A stretch of DNA of 27,387 bases from NCBI GenBank assembly GCA_017520105.1, contig JAFWRL010000265.1, forward strand, positions 1-27,387, written 5' to 3'. The DNA is from Fibrobacter sp. GTDB taxonomy: Bacteria; Fibrobacterota; Fibrobacteria; Fibrobacterales; Fibrobacteraceae. The stretch's first letter is position 1; every line of letters starts with the position of its first letter. Under the pieces are notes generated by a model. That model was not told the DNA's origin. It saw only the letters and a program-made list of their open reading frames with translations, and searched no databases. A program made the position numbers and the translations under genes. Positions 7,844-15,791 of the stretch are shown here, in pieces.

Positions 7844-9130
7844 ATGCGCATAAAGATTCTGTTTATCATTGCATTTCTCGGGGCGTTTTCGGCAGCTATT
7901 GCCGAAGACTTGTTCGAAAGGCAATTTACCCCGATAAATTCATTAACGGAATCCTTACTGCTAAAGTCCAAACCCCAAATCAGCTCCTTAAGCGATACGG
8001 CAACCGCTCTTTCTGCCACGAGTTCATCTTCGACAACTCTCGCAAATAGTTCTGCCGCCCAAGCAAAAAGCAAACCGAATCCGTACAACCTGCCCGACGC
8101 CCTCATGCCGCTATGGGATTCGATGACCTTGCGCCAGAAAGCCGCACAAATGATTATGGTGTTCCTCACGACATCGCAGTTCATCATCGAGAACGAAATA
8201 GGCGGAGTCCTCATTACGGGCAAGCATCTTAGCAATACGGAAAGCTACCAGAAAAAATTATCAGAAATCAACGACAGCCTCCGAATTCCGCTTTTTGTCG
8301 CCACGGACCAAGAAGGCGGAATCGTCAACCGTCTGCGTTCGCATTCCACCCAATGGAACAGCTTGCCTAGCGCCCGCGAAATGCGAATCATGGATACCGC
8401 CAAAATCCATTCGTTATCGAATAAAATCGGGCGTGCTCTCAAAGAAATCAAAATCAACATGAACTTGGCGCCAGTCCTCGACCCGTCCAAGGATCACCGC
8501 AACACCAACTCGTTCATGGAAGAAAGCAGGCGTTCTTGGGGATACGATACGACAAACGCATACAAAGTCCGTTCATTTGTCAAAGGCATGCGCGAAAGCG
8601 GAATCATCTGCGTTTCCAAGCACTTCCCCGGATACGATTCCTGGACTAACAGCGACTTGCAAATCGCCATCAGTGCCTCGCCCCTCGAAAAAATACAGAA
8701 GAACATCCTCTTTTTCAGGACGCTTGCCAACGACATTCCCGTTACGATGATGTCTAGCGTTCGCTTCTTGCGCATTTCGAGCCGACCCGCCGTTTTCGAC
8801 AGGAACATCGTCAAAATCGCCCGCGAAAAGACGCCGGACATGGTCGTGCTGACAGACGACCTCTGGGGCACTTCGCTACGCGCCTGGGCCAGCGGCAAGG
8901 ACCACATTCCCCCGCGCAAGAGCTACCCCGACAAGGATTTCAAACGCCTCATCACCGCGATTATCGATGCAGGCAACGACATCCTAATGATTTCTTATAC
9001 GTCCAAGGCCAAGGACATGCTCGACATCATGATGGAGCTCAGCGAAAAGAGTTCCAAGTACAAGCGCCGCATCGAAGAATCCGCCGCCCGCATTTTGAAG
9101 CTAAAGTATAAAGCCGGATTGTTGAAGTAG
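7844..9130 (+). CDS. Secreted glycoside hydrolase family 3 (NagZ-like) protein, catalytic dyad degenerate
   Basis: A 428-residue exported protein. A signal peptide (MRIKILFIIAFLGAFSAAIA, likely cut before ED) is followed by a Ser/Thr/Ala-rich linker (about 47-80) and one GH3 N-terminal (beta/alpha)8 domain. GH3/NagZ features are MTLRQKAAQM (94-103), IGGVLI (119-124), ATDQEGGIVNRL (153-164), NLAPVLD (207-213), KHFPG (259-263) and VVLTDDL (334-340) with the nucleophile aspartate at D338. NagZ enzymes normally read KHFPGHGDT...DSH, where the Asp/His pair is the acid/base. Here the sequence is KHFPGYDSWTNSDLQ and the histidine is gone. Activity may be altered or lost, so beta-N-acetylhexosaminidase activity should not be assumed. 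There is no GH3 C-terminal domain, as in NagZ. It is convergent with the exonuclease gene, only 14 nt apart, with no terminator visible. Confidence 0.85.
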   Translation: MRIKILFIIAFLGAFSAAIAEDLFERQFTPINSLTESLLLKSKPQISSLSDTATALSATSSSSTTLANSSAAQAKSKPNPYNLPDALMPLWDSMTLRQKAAQMIMVFLTTSQFIIENEIGGVLITGKHLSNTESYQKKLSEINDSLRIPLFVATDQEGGIVNRLRSHSTQWNSLPSAREMRIMDTAKIHSLSNKIGRALKEIKINMNLAPVLDPSKDHRNTNSFMEESRRSWGYDTTNAYKVRSFVKGMRESGIICVSKHFPGYDSWTNSDLQIAISASPLEKIQKNILFFRTLANDIPVTMMSSVRFLRISSRPAVFDRNIVKIAREKTPDMVVLTDDLWGTSLRAWASGKDHIPPRKSYPDKDFKRLITAIIDAGNDILMISYTSKAKDMLDIMMELSEKSSKYKRRIEESAARILKLKYKAGLLK

Positions 9131-9144
9131 GAAGTTGGTGCGCG

Positions 9145-9693
9145 TCACTTATTTTTCTTTTGGTTCACCACGTATTTCAAAACGCCTTCCTCGCCCACTT
9201 TTGCAAGAGCAAGTTTCAAGATTTCGGCGGCGGCCATCGTATCGTCCAGCGCCCGATGGTGATTGAAGTCCGGTAGTCCCAGAGATTCCGTGAGCTTATG
9301 CAAACTGTAGCTTGGCTGCCCCGGGAAAACACGCCTCGAAAGTTTGACCGTACAAAGCCTTGGCGGATTGAACTTGATACAGCAGCGTTTCAATTCTGTC
9401 GTCATGAACTTGCAATCGAACTGCACGTTGTGCGCAACAAAAATGCGGTCATCCAAAAGTTCCGCCACATGTTCCGCAATCGATGCAAACTGCGGTTGCC
9501 CCTGGACCATCTCGTCGCTGATTCCCGTCAGTTCACGGACAAACGGCGTAATCGGATGCCCCGGATCGACCAGTGCATGGTATGTATCGACAATATCGGA
9601 ACCGTCCATCAAGACGATTCCGACCTCCATAATCCGGTTTAAATCTTTATGACCGCCAGTCGTTTCTAAATCGACTACTGCAAATTTCAGCAA
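9145..9693 (-). CDS. DEDDh 3'-5' exonuclease, DnaQ/PolC epsilon-like
   Basis: A 182-residue RNase T/DnaQ-superfamily exonuclease. All motifs are present: Exo I VVDLETTG (D8, E10), Exo II AHNVQFDCKF, and Exo IIIe HHRALDDTMAAAEIL with the histidine and aspartate of the DEDDh active site. LVDPGHPITPFVRELTGI is the typical motif of the polymerase III epsilon/PolC-type group. The stand-alone length without a clamp-binding or polymerase region makes the role (proofreading subunit, repair or RNA trimming) undecidable. The start is TTG at 9693. The upstream gene's TAA (9702-9700) lies 6 nt before it, with AAGG just before that stop, which suggests translational coupling. Confidence 0.88.
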   Translation of the reverse strand: MLKFAVVDLETTGGHKDLNRIMEVGIVLMDGSDIVDTYHALVDPGHPITPFVRELTGISDEMVQGQPQFASIAEHVAELLDDRIFVAHNVQFDCKFMTTELKRCCIKFNPPRLCTVKLSRRVFPGQPSYSLHKLTESLGLPDFNHHRALDDTMAAAEILKLALAKVGEEGVLKYVVNQKKNK

Positions 9694-9699
9694 CGCAAA

Positions 9700-10287
9700 T
9701 TACCTTATCGGAATATCGATATCGAGCGTTTCCATTCCGTCACGTGCCTGCACACGCGCCAGCATGACTTTAGACTTCGGACGCCCATAGACTGGAATTA
9801 CAAGTAAATTGGAAACCCCGTTAAGTTCGCTCGGAACAGCTTCGGTATCGTAAGCCGTCTTTGTAAAGATGGGATTCTTGCCGCCATCGTACAAGAAGTA
9901 CGTGAGCTTGCGGGGCATGCCCTTCTTGATTTGCGAAGTCTTCACCTGGAAATAAATGTAGCCGCCCTTCGGCACATTTCTCAAGCTGTCCTTGATTTCT
10001 TCTTCCGTCGCGAATTCGGCTTCCATCGCCAAGCGAATGTTCTTGCGCACGCGATCGGGGCTCTCGTACTCGACCATGACGTTGAACTTCGCATCTTCGG
10101 GAATGGCACTCTGGCGGATATCCCGAATCTTGGAGTTGTTCTGATAATACTCCCAGCGGCCATTGTCATGCAAGATGACTGTTGCGCCATTGGACGCCGT
10201 CGCCATGATATCATCGGCAAAAGCATTTACCGTACAAACAAGAACAAGAGCAACAAAAGCCCTCAAGAGAGTTTTCATTCCAACCAT
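9700..10287 (-). CDS. Secreted protein of unknown function
   Basis: A 195-residue protein starting MVGMKTLLRAFVALVLVC and continuing TVNAFA|DD, a clear Sec signal peptide. The mature part begins with DIMATASNGATVILHDNGRWEY, a pattern common in small secreted or lipoprotein-like proteins where a 'DG.W' strand follows the cleavage site. The rest looks all-beta, with YIYFQVKTSQIKKG and LLVIPVYGRPKSKVMLARVQ. I do not recognise a catalytic motif. I chose ATG 10287 because GGAG lies 5 nt upstream; the ORF is open 42 codons further, but that part crosses a TATATT -10-like box (10333-10328) and is probably not coding. It is coupled to the downstream exonuclease gene. The role is unknown. Confidence 0.72.
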   Translation of the reverse strand: MVGMKTLLRAFVALVLVCTVNAFADDIMATASNGATVILHDNGRWEYYQNNSKIRDIRQSAIPEDAKFNVMVEYESPDRVRKNIRLAMEAEFATEEEIKDSLRNVPKGGYIYFQVKTSQIKKGMPRKLTYFLYDGGKNPIFTKTAYDTEAVPSELNGVSNLLVIPVYGRPKSKVMLARVQARDGMETLDIDIPIR

Positions 10288-10415
10288 AGATACTCCAGTG
10301 TTTGTAATACATCCCATCATTTTCCAAAATATACATTCATATACAACGTTTGGGTGAAATTGTAATGTTAATAACATTGTAAAAAATTTACATTTGTGAC
10401 GAATCTTACACAACT

Positions 10416-11387
10416 ATGTCTGGAATTATTCGATTTGCGCCAAGCCCCACGGGATATCTCCATGAAGGCCATCTGCTTTCTGCGCTTTACGTATGGGCCG
10501 CCGCTGCAAAATGGGATTTGAAGGTCCATCTGCGAATCGAAGACCACGACCAGAGCAGGGCGCGCCCCGCCTATATCGAGGGAATCCGCGAAGACCTCGC
10601 GTGGCTCGGATTCCGGTACGATTCCGAAAGCATCCAAAGCGGGCGTTCCGCCATTTACGAAGCGGCTCTCCAAAAGCTCAAAGCGAAATCGCTGGTATAT
10701 CCCTGCTATTGCAGTCGAAAGCAGCTCCAAGACGAGAACCCCAAGAGCGAGACTGGAGAAGTCATTTATCAGGGGAAATGCTATTATAGACGAGAGACGA
10801 AAGACGAGAGACGAAAGTCGAGAGAATTTTCAGCATCCGATATAGCAAACGCACCTCGTCATTTTGAACAAAGTGAAGGATCCAGTGAAGTTCAATGTTG
10901 CAGTTCCGCGCCTCATAGTCTTCGCTTCGTCGTTTCAGACAAAGTAATTCATTGGCACGATTTGCGGCTCGGAGATTTCCACGAGAATCCGAAACTCCAG
11001 TGCGGCGACTTCCCTATCCGCGACCGCGAAGGCCAATGGACATACCAGTTCGCCGTCTGCGTTGACGACATCGACGAAAACATCACGCACATTGTACGCG
11101 GCGAGGACATCCGCAGCTCCACGGCCCGCCAAATCGCTTTGATGGAAGCGCTCGGACGCACCGAACGCCCTATTTACCTACACCACCCGCTCATCGTCGA
11201 TGAAAACAACAAGAAGCTATCCAAGCGAGAACTCGCCCACAGCCTAAGACAGGATAAAGAAGCCGGCATCACCCCCGAAATGCTATTCGGGCGAGTCTGC
11301 CACAAGGCCCACCTCACCGAAAGCAATGCGCCCATTTCGCTACAAGAAGCCACGGCTCTAGTCGCCCACACGCTCCCGTCGCTTTAG
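10416..11387 (+). CDS. gluQ: Glutamyl-Q tRNA(Asp) synthetase, with an in-frame repeat insertion
   Basis: Class I synthetase paralogue that activates glutamate and attaches it to queuosine at position 34 of tRNA(Asp). IIRFAPSPTGYLHEGHLLSA (4-23) holds the HIGH-like signature. The zinc site reads C97-x-C99, then Y118-x3-C122, as in E. coli GluQRS. YLHHPLIVDENNKKLSKREL (254-273) contains the KMSKS-like loop. GEDIRSSTARQIALMEALGR is typical. There is no anticodon-binding domain, as expected for GluQ rather than GltX. It is 323 residues against about 290-300. The excess is residues ~125-167, between the zinc site and SLRFVVSDKVIHWHDLRLG, encoded by dispersed repeat DNA (see 10789-10886). The frame is intact, so the protein is probably made. 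No Shine-Dalgarno is visible before ATG 10416. Confidence 0.9.
   Translation: MSGIIRFAPSPTGYLHEGHLLSALYVWAAAAKWDLKVHLRIEDHDQSRARPAYIEGIREDLAWLGFRYDSESIQSGRSAIYEAALQKLKAKSLVYPCYCSRKQLQDENPKSETGEVIYQGKCYYRRETKDERRKSREFSASDIANAPRHFEQSEGSSEVQCCSSAPHSLRFVVSDKVIHWHDLRLGDFHENPKLQCGDFPIRDREGQWTYQFAVCVDDIDENITHIVRGEDIRSSTARQIALMEALGRTERPIYLHHPLIVDENNKKLSKRELAHSLRQDKEAGITPEMLFGRVCHKAHLTESNAPISLQEATALVAHTLPSL
10789..10886. repeat. Composite dispersed repeat inside gluQ
   Basis: Five heptads (GACGAGA, GACGAAA, GACGAGA, GACGAAA, GTCGAGA; 10789-10823) are followed at 10858-10886 by GTCATTTTGAACAAAGTG then AAGGATCCAGT. The latter part is the reverse complement of the core of the 62-bp repeats at 15701, 16341 and 16412, with only a few differences. 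The whole is read through in frame by gluQ. Confidence 0.82.
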
Positions 11388-11447
11388 AAAAGCCTTGAAA
11401 AGCTCTCTAAATTCGCGGTTCTGCGAGGCTGAGCCATAAAAAAAATT

Positions 11448-11453
11448 TATATT
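11448..11453 (+). promoter_or_regulatory. Predicted -10 box, leaderless start of the DUF4011-like gene
   Basis: TATATT lies 6 nt before ATG 11460, leaving no room for a Shine-Dalgarno sequence in a conventional leader. No convincing -35 box is seen 16-18 nt upstream. Confidence 0.5.
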
Positions 11454-11459
11454 CATGAC

Positions 11460-14400
11460 ATGGCCTCCACGTCAATGTCAGCTACAATCGGGAAAATTCG
11501 CTTAGAAGCAGCCTCCTTCGATAACAAGGACCGTCTGCTCTGTTTTTCGCAAAAGAATAAATTCCAGTCACCACTTTTTTTTGACTACGGGGATCAGTTT
11601 TTTGAGAAATGGCAAAACGAGAACAAGCCTCGAGCGCTAGCCTCGTTTTTCCCGGTATCCGCAAAGTACAACGAAGAAATGCAAAAGGCGGATCTTGAAA
11701 ATTTCCGCCAAGTTCTAAAGTCAAAGGACGAAGATTTCTGCAACCAAGATTTGTACATGGCGACGGGCTTTATCAAGTGGGGCGAGAAATCACTGGCACC
11801 CGCGCTGCTCATTCCGCTGAACTACGACTACGAACACGATACGGTAGCCATCTCTACCCGTGCACCCGTAGAAAACATTGCTCTTTCGACACTTGACAGG
11901 AACATCCATTTCCCCGTAGCGACGGACTTTTACAAGAACGGGCATTTCGATATCAAGAAGTTTATCGAAGTCCTCGAGAAAAAAATTGCAGAAAAGCCCG
12001 AATGGAAGTTCACACGTAATGGATGCTGTATCACGTTCTACAGTACCAACAAGCTCCTCCTCAAAAAGGATTTAGCAAGCGAAAAATGGGCAACAGCCAA
12101 GGTCGCAAACAACGTCTTTTTCAACGCCACCATCGGAAACGACGGATTCTTGCCGCAGCCATCCCTTTTTGAAGTCAACACGTACGACCACGTCTTTAAT
12201 CCGGCGGACCACTACTTCCCATACGTAATGGATTCGCAAACAAACAAAGCGGCCATCGACGCGCTGAACGAGCAAGTCCCCGTCTATGCAATACAAACGC
12301 TTCCGGGTTCCGAAAAGGCGAAACTCGGCGTGAATATTGTCGCAGACCTTATCCAGCAGAAAAAGAAAGTTTGCGTCATCAGCCGAAGGACCATTTCCAA
12401 ACTGAATTTCGAAAACGCATGGAAGCCGCCGTTCCGCTCGTTCCAAGGCCCCGAACGGGAACCGTTACAAAAAGCACTGAACGACGTGCGCACAAAGCTT
12501 GTCTCTTACTACGACGTGGTCAACAACCCACTCAAGCCTAGCGGAATTAAGCTTACGGAACTCTTTGACGAAATGGCAAAACTCAAACCCGTCAAGACAA
12601 GGTTCCCCAACAACCTATTCAAGAATATCGAGCGCATCCGCTATCCAAAGTACAAGTCGATGCATGCCAGTCTGCAGCAGATGACTCAGCTTTTTTTCAA
12701 CGAAAATGGAATCGAAATCTACAACGCATTCCAGGGAATTAAGCTGCCCGCCATTTCTCAAGACCGGAGAAACATGATTGGCGAAGACCTGGAACACGCC
12801 AAGAGCCTTCTTGAAAAGAACAAGCCGTTCTTCGATAGCATCGTAAAATCAAATCTATATCCCTTCGGATACAGGCTCTCGGACGCACAAGAACTCATCG
12901 AAACCTTCAAGAAAAATTTCGACCCGGAATTGCCGGGCTTTGAAGAATGGAATCTCCATTCCAGCGGCTGGGTTGCCTACCAGGACAACTTAAACGAACT
13001 ACCCAATGCAGGCAACCGCTGGTCCAGTTTCCGTCGCATGGGCTCGGACCTCTACACTGAAGACGCCATTGACGAAAACATTCTCGAAGTACGAGATGAA
13101 TTTGCACGCAGCCTCGGTTCTCCGCTCCGCGGACTGTCCGACCATTACCGCAGACCCAAGCGCATTTTGCTCGCTCTCTTCAAGGAGCCGAAAAATATAT
13201 CTTCGGACGAAATGTTGCTCGATAATATAAACAAACTTATCGACATCCAGGAAAACAGGCGCAAATACAGGGATTCATCAGTCCTCGCCTTGAGGCTTTT
13301 CGGCAAAGACTGGAAATTCGAAAAGACCGACTGGAAAGAGCTTGCGAACAAAATCCAGAGCTATTACTCTTTCCGTTCAAGGAACAAGAACGACGAACAG
13401 TACGACCAACTCATCCATATCCTTGAGCAATGGCATCTTTTCAAGCCGTTTGTCAGCGAATTCGAAAACATCCAAAAGAATATCGAATTTTTGCAAAAAG
13501 TTTTGCAGTCCATAAGCAAATCGCTTGACTTGAATGATTCCTTGGATACGCAGAATGTCGATTTGTGGAGCAACATGATTGATTCCTGGTCAAAGCACTG
13601 GAAAGATCAGGACATCTACTTGCAACTTTGTGAACACATCGGCAACATCGGCGACTCTCAATGCGAAGACCTCGCCGAGTTCGTCAAGGAATCCAAGAAC
13701 GCAAACAAAGAAATTGCCACGGCGTTTGCCCGTGCTTGGACCAATTGCCAAATGCAGGCCGTCACAACAGAATGTCCCGACCTGTTCACAGCATCTTCAA
13801 AAGCACGGAGTAAACAAAGTAACCTGTACAGAGCACTACTGGACAAGTTCTCCAATTCAAACTTCCGTGCAGCACATGAGCTTGTAGAAAAGAACCCCGA
13901 TTTGCTCCAGAGCATTGCGCTATCACAATCCTACGAGCACGAATCAAGCACTTTTGACGTTACCTTGTTCCTAGACGCAGATTGTACAACAATCGCAGAA
14001 GCCATGCCAGGCACCATCCGTTCTAAAAAAATTATCCTGCTTGGCAATCCCTGCGCACCGTCACTGGAAATGCTGCCCATGGACGCCTGCAACATGGACG
14101 TGTCCCAGCAATCCGTATTTTATAAGGACAGCATGCTTTCGGCAGCGCTTCGCAAAGGCATCCCGACAAGAGTTATCGGTTTTACAACTCAGTATGCAGA
14201 TCCTTCGCTATTCCATTTTGCGAACAAGAACATTTACAACAACGAAATAGCTCAATTCCCGAATTCGTATCTGCATACAAGTTCATTGCAGACCATCAAG
14301 ATTGTCCGCAACAAAGCCAAGGCTATCGCAGAACAGGCAATACGCCATTCCATCAAGAACCCAAGCCAGACGCTCGGCATCGTTACGTTCAACCAAGCGC

Positions 14401-15554
14401 TCAGCAGTGAAATCAGGGATGAACTCAAAAAGCTTTTGGAAAGCAATCCCGATTCGTCAAAGTTCTTTACACGCGGCAATCTACAAAACAGGTTTTACAT
14501 CAAGACCGTCGAACGAGCTGTAGATTTATACCGCGATGTCATTTTTGTTTGCCCAGATATTGACGGGGCGACCGCCACTGCGGGGAACCGCAAGCTTTCT
14601 ATTTGTACAACGCTTGCAAAGCAAAAACTGAATCTATTCATATCCGAAGAAGATTCCGACAAGTTAGCAAATTCAAAGCCTGGACTTTTCTTGGATTGGG
14701 TCAACCAGCTCAAGTCTAAAGAACCCGTCAAAGCAGACGAAACCCATATCGAATCCGTATTGGACGAACAAATTCACCAGGTATTAAAAAAGGATTCTAT
14801 CCCATTCAAGGAGTTTCTCGCACAAGGCGGCATTCCAATTGGACCTGTCGTCGTAGATGCGAACAATCCCAAACGGTTCCTTGTTTTTATTGAAACGGAT
14901 TGCTCTAGTGGACTTTATAAGGAGTCTGTCGAAGACCGCGAATACATCCGTCCGAACACGCTTTCTAGATTGGGCTGGAAGATTTTGAACATGTGGCTTC
15001 CGCTATGGAACATCACCAATGCGGACGAAACAGAAAACCTCGTGACGACAATCGCGATTGAACAAAGCGTCGCACCGCCACCCCAAGAAGAAGGCGAAGC
15101 AAGCGACGATGAAGACGATTCACAGGATTTATCGCTAAGAATAGAGCCCTACATCGTAACGCACATGCCTATAGAAGGGACTCAAGACGATTTGCCGATT
15201 CTGGAACTTTCGACAGACAAACTTATCCAACAATTGAAGTTCTATGTCGATAACGAATCGCCTATCCACAGCGAGCTTCTGTTGCAGAGGGTTCTGGAAC
15301 TGCACCATATCGAGCGCGTCGGTCCGAAGATGGAAGACGTGTTGAACGAGACTATCAAGCAGGCGCTGCACGAGAAGCAATTCGTCAAGACGGGGCCGTT
15401 CTTCTACTCGCTCACGAACAAAGAAATCAAAGCCAGGGATCGCTCCAAAAGGCCGGACAACGAACGCAAAATTGCGTACGTCTCGCCCGAAGAACGCGCG
15501 CTACTGACAAAGACCGACGACTTCAGCATAAAGCAGGCCCTCGGACTATTGTAA
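11460..15554 (+). CDS. DUF4011-type SF1 helicase/nuclease homologue with lost ATPase motifs
   Basis: A 1364-residue protein matching, in order, the large bacterial family DUF4011 / SF1 helicase / MTES_1575-type nuclease / DUF3320. N-terminal landmarks are LYMATGFIKWGEKSLAPALL (98-117) and FPYVMDSQTNKAAIDALNEQ (253-272). The expected Walker A (GPPGTGKSQT) is here QTLPGSEKAKLG (279-290). Walker B/DEAD (FDEAS) is LDADCTTIAEAMPG (D839-A-D-C). The QGDERDV motif is AVDLYRDV (1020-1027) and the TRAR motif is TLAK (1051-1054). The nuclease-like part is GGIPIGPVVVDANNPKRFLV then FIETDC (1123 onward), with REYIRPNTLSRLGWKILNMW. The C-terminus (~1249-1364, ARDRSKRP, KIAYVSPEE) is DUF3320-like. The fold seems kept, but ATP hydrolysis is unlikely. 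Homologues are associated with DNA repair/defence; the role here is unknown. The gene is uninterrupted, and 237 nt of repeats follow it. Confidence 0.75.
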   Translation: MASTSMSATIGKIRLEAASFDNKDRLLCFSQKNKFQSPLFFDYGDQFFEKWQNENKPRALASFFPVSAKYNEEMQKADLENFRQVLKSKDEDFCNQDLYMATGFIKWGEKSLAPALLIPLNYDYEHDTVAISTRAPVENIALSTLDRNIHFPVATDFYKNGHFDIKKFIEVLEKKIAEKPEWKFTRNGCCITFYSTNKLLLKKDLASEKWATAKVANNVFFNATIGNDGFLPQPSLFEVNTYDHVFNPADHYFPYVMDSQTNKAAIDALNEQVPVYAIQTLPGSEKAKLGVNIVADLIQQKKKVCVISRRTISKLNFENAWKPPFRSFQGPEREPLQKALNDVRTKLVSYYDVVNNPLKPSGIKLTELFDEMAKLKPVKTRFPNNLFKNIERIRYPKYKSMHASLQQMTQLFFNENGIEIYNAFQGIKLPAISQDRRNMIGEDLEHAKSLLEKNKPFFDSIVKSNLYPFGYRLSDAQELIETFKKNFDPELPGFEEWNLHSSGWVAYQDNLNELPNAGNRWSSFRRMGSDLYTEDAIDENILEVRDEFARSLGSPLRGLSDHYRRPKRILLALFKEPKNISSDEMLLDNINKLIDIQENRRKYRDSSVLALRLFGKDWKFEKTDWKELANKIQSYYSFRSRNKNDEQYDQLIHILEQWHLFKPFVSEFENIQKNIEFLQKVLQSISKSLDLNDSLDTQNVDLWSNMIDSWSKHWKDQDIYLQLCEHIGNIGDSQCEDLAEFVKESKNANKEIATAFARAWTNCQMQAVTTECPDLFTASSKARSKQSNLYRALLDKFSNSNFRAAHELVEKNPDLLQSIALSQSYEHESSTFDVTLFLDADCTTIAEAMPGTIRSKKIILLGNPCAPSLEMLPMDACNMDVSQQSVFYKDSMLSAALRKGIPTRVIGFTTQYADPSLFHFANKNIYNNEIAQFPNSYLHTSSLQTIKIVRNKAKAIAEQAIRHSIKNPSQTLGIVTFNQALSSEIRDELKKLLESNPDSSKFFTRGNLQNRFYIKTVERAVDLYRDVIFVCPDIDGATATAGNRKLSICTTLAKQKLNLFISEEDSDKLANSKPGLFLDWVNQLKSKEPVKADETHIESVLDEQIHQVLKKDSIPFKEFLAQGGIPIGPVVVDANNPKRFLVFIETDCSSGLYKESVEDREYIRPNTLSRLGWKILNMWLPLWNITNADETENLVTTIAIEQSVAPPPQEEGEASDDEDDSQDLSLRIEPYIVTHMPIEGTQDDLPILELSTDKLIQQLKFYVDNESPIHSELLLQRVLELHHIERVGPKMEDVLNETIKQALHEKQFVKTGPFFYSLTNKEIKARDRSKRPDNERKIAYVSPEERALLTKTDDFSIKQALGLL

Positions 15555-15558
15555 ATTA

Positions 15559-15594
15559 GACGAGAGATTGTCATGCCGGCCTCAGTGCCGGCAT
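15559..15594. repeat. GACGAGA unit plus palindromic TGTCATGCC element
   Basis: A single GACGAGA unit in the context ATTAGACGAGAG (as at 24631) precedes a perfect hairpin ATGCCGGC-CTCAGT-GCCGGCAT (15573-15594). The same design with a different stem, ATGCCTGC-CTCCGA-GCAGGCAT, is at 26428-26449. Confidence 0.75.
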
Positions 15595-15618
15595 CGGTTA
15601 TTCTGTATAAACAACAGA

Positions 15619-15665
15619 CCCCGACATCCCGGAATAAATCCGGGACAGGCTCTGGCCGGGGTGAC
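15619..15665. repeat. 47-bp palindromic repeat (CCCGG-AATAAAT-CCGGG core), intact copy
   Basis: It runs from CCCCGACATCCCG through AATAAATCCGGGACAGGC to CCGGGGTGAC. The inner hairpin TCCCGG-AATAAAT-CCGGGA has the same loop as the element at 22548-22574. An otherwise matching copy at 16231-16331 is split by 54 bp. A further CCGGGGTGAC end follows at 15681-15690. Confidence 0.78.
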
Positions 15666-15700
15666 AGGTGAAGCGCAAGGCCGGGGTGACAAGACAAAAA

Positions 15701-15762
15701 GAACCGTGACTGGATCCTTCACATTCGTTCAGGATGACGACAAGGCGAATGCCGGGGTGACA
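15701..15762. repeat. 62-bp dispersed repeat, copy 1
   Basis: It begins GAACCGTGACTGGATCCTTC, contains TTCGTTCAGGATGAC, and ends GAATGCCGGGGTGACA. Copies 2 and 3 (16341-16402 and 16412-16473) have the same length and only a few substitutions. Together with the preceding elements it fills the region 15555-15791, where I see no gene. Confidence 0.88.
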
Positions 15763-15791
15763 GTAAAAGAAGTCTAAACGACGAAAAAAAT

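Noticed and set aside
9145..9693. Assigning dnaQ (polymerase III epsilon) as the gene name
   Set aside because: The exonuclease motifs fit many stand-alone DEDDh enzymes, and neither a clamp-binding motif nor a replication neighbour supports the specific subunit.
10288..10413. 42-codon N-terminal extension of the secreted protein
   Set aside because: It lies upstream of a good GGAG site and a signal peptide, and overlaps a TATATT promoter-like box.
15568..15777. Small plus-strand ORF after the DUF4011-like gene
   Set aside because: It consists entirely of dispersed repeat DNA with no ribosome binding site or recognisable protein.
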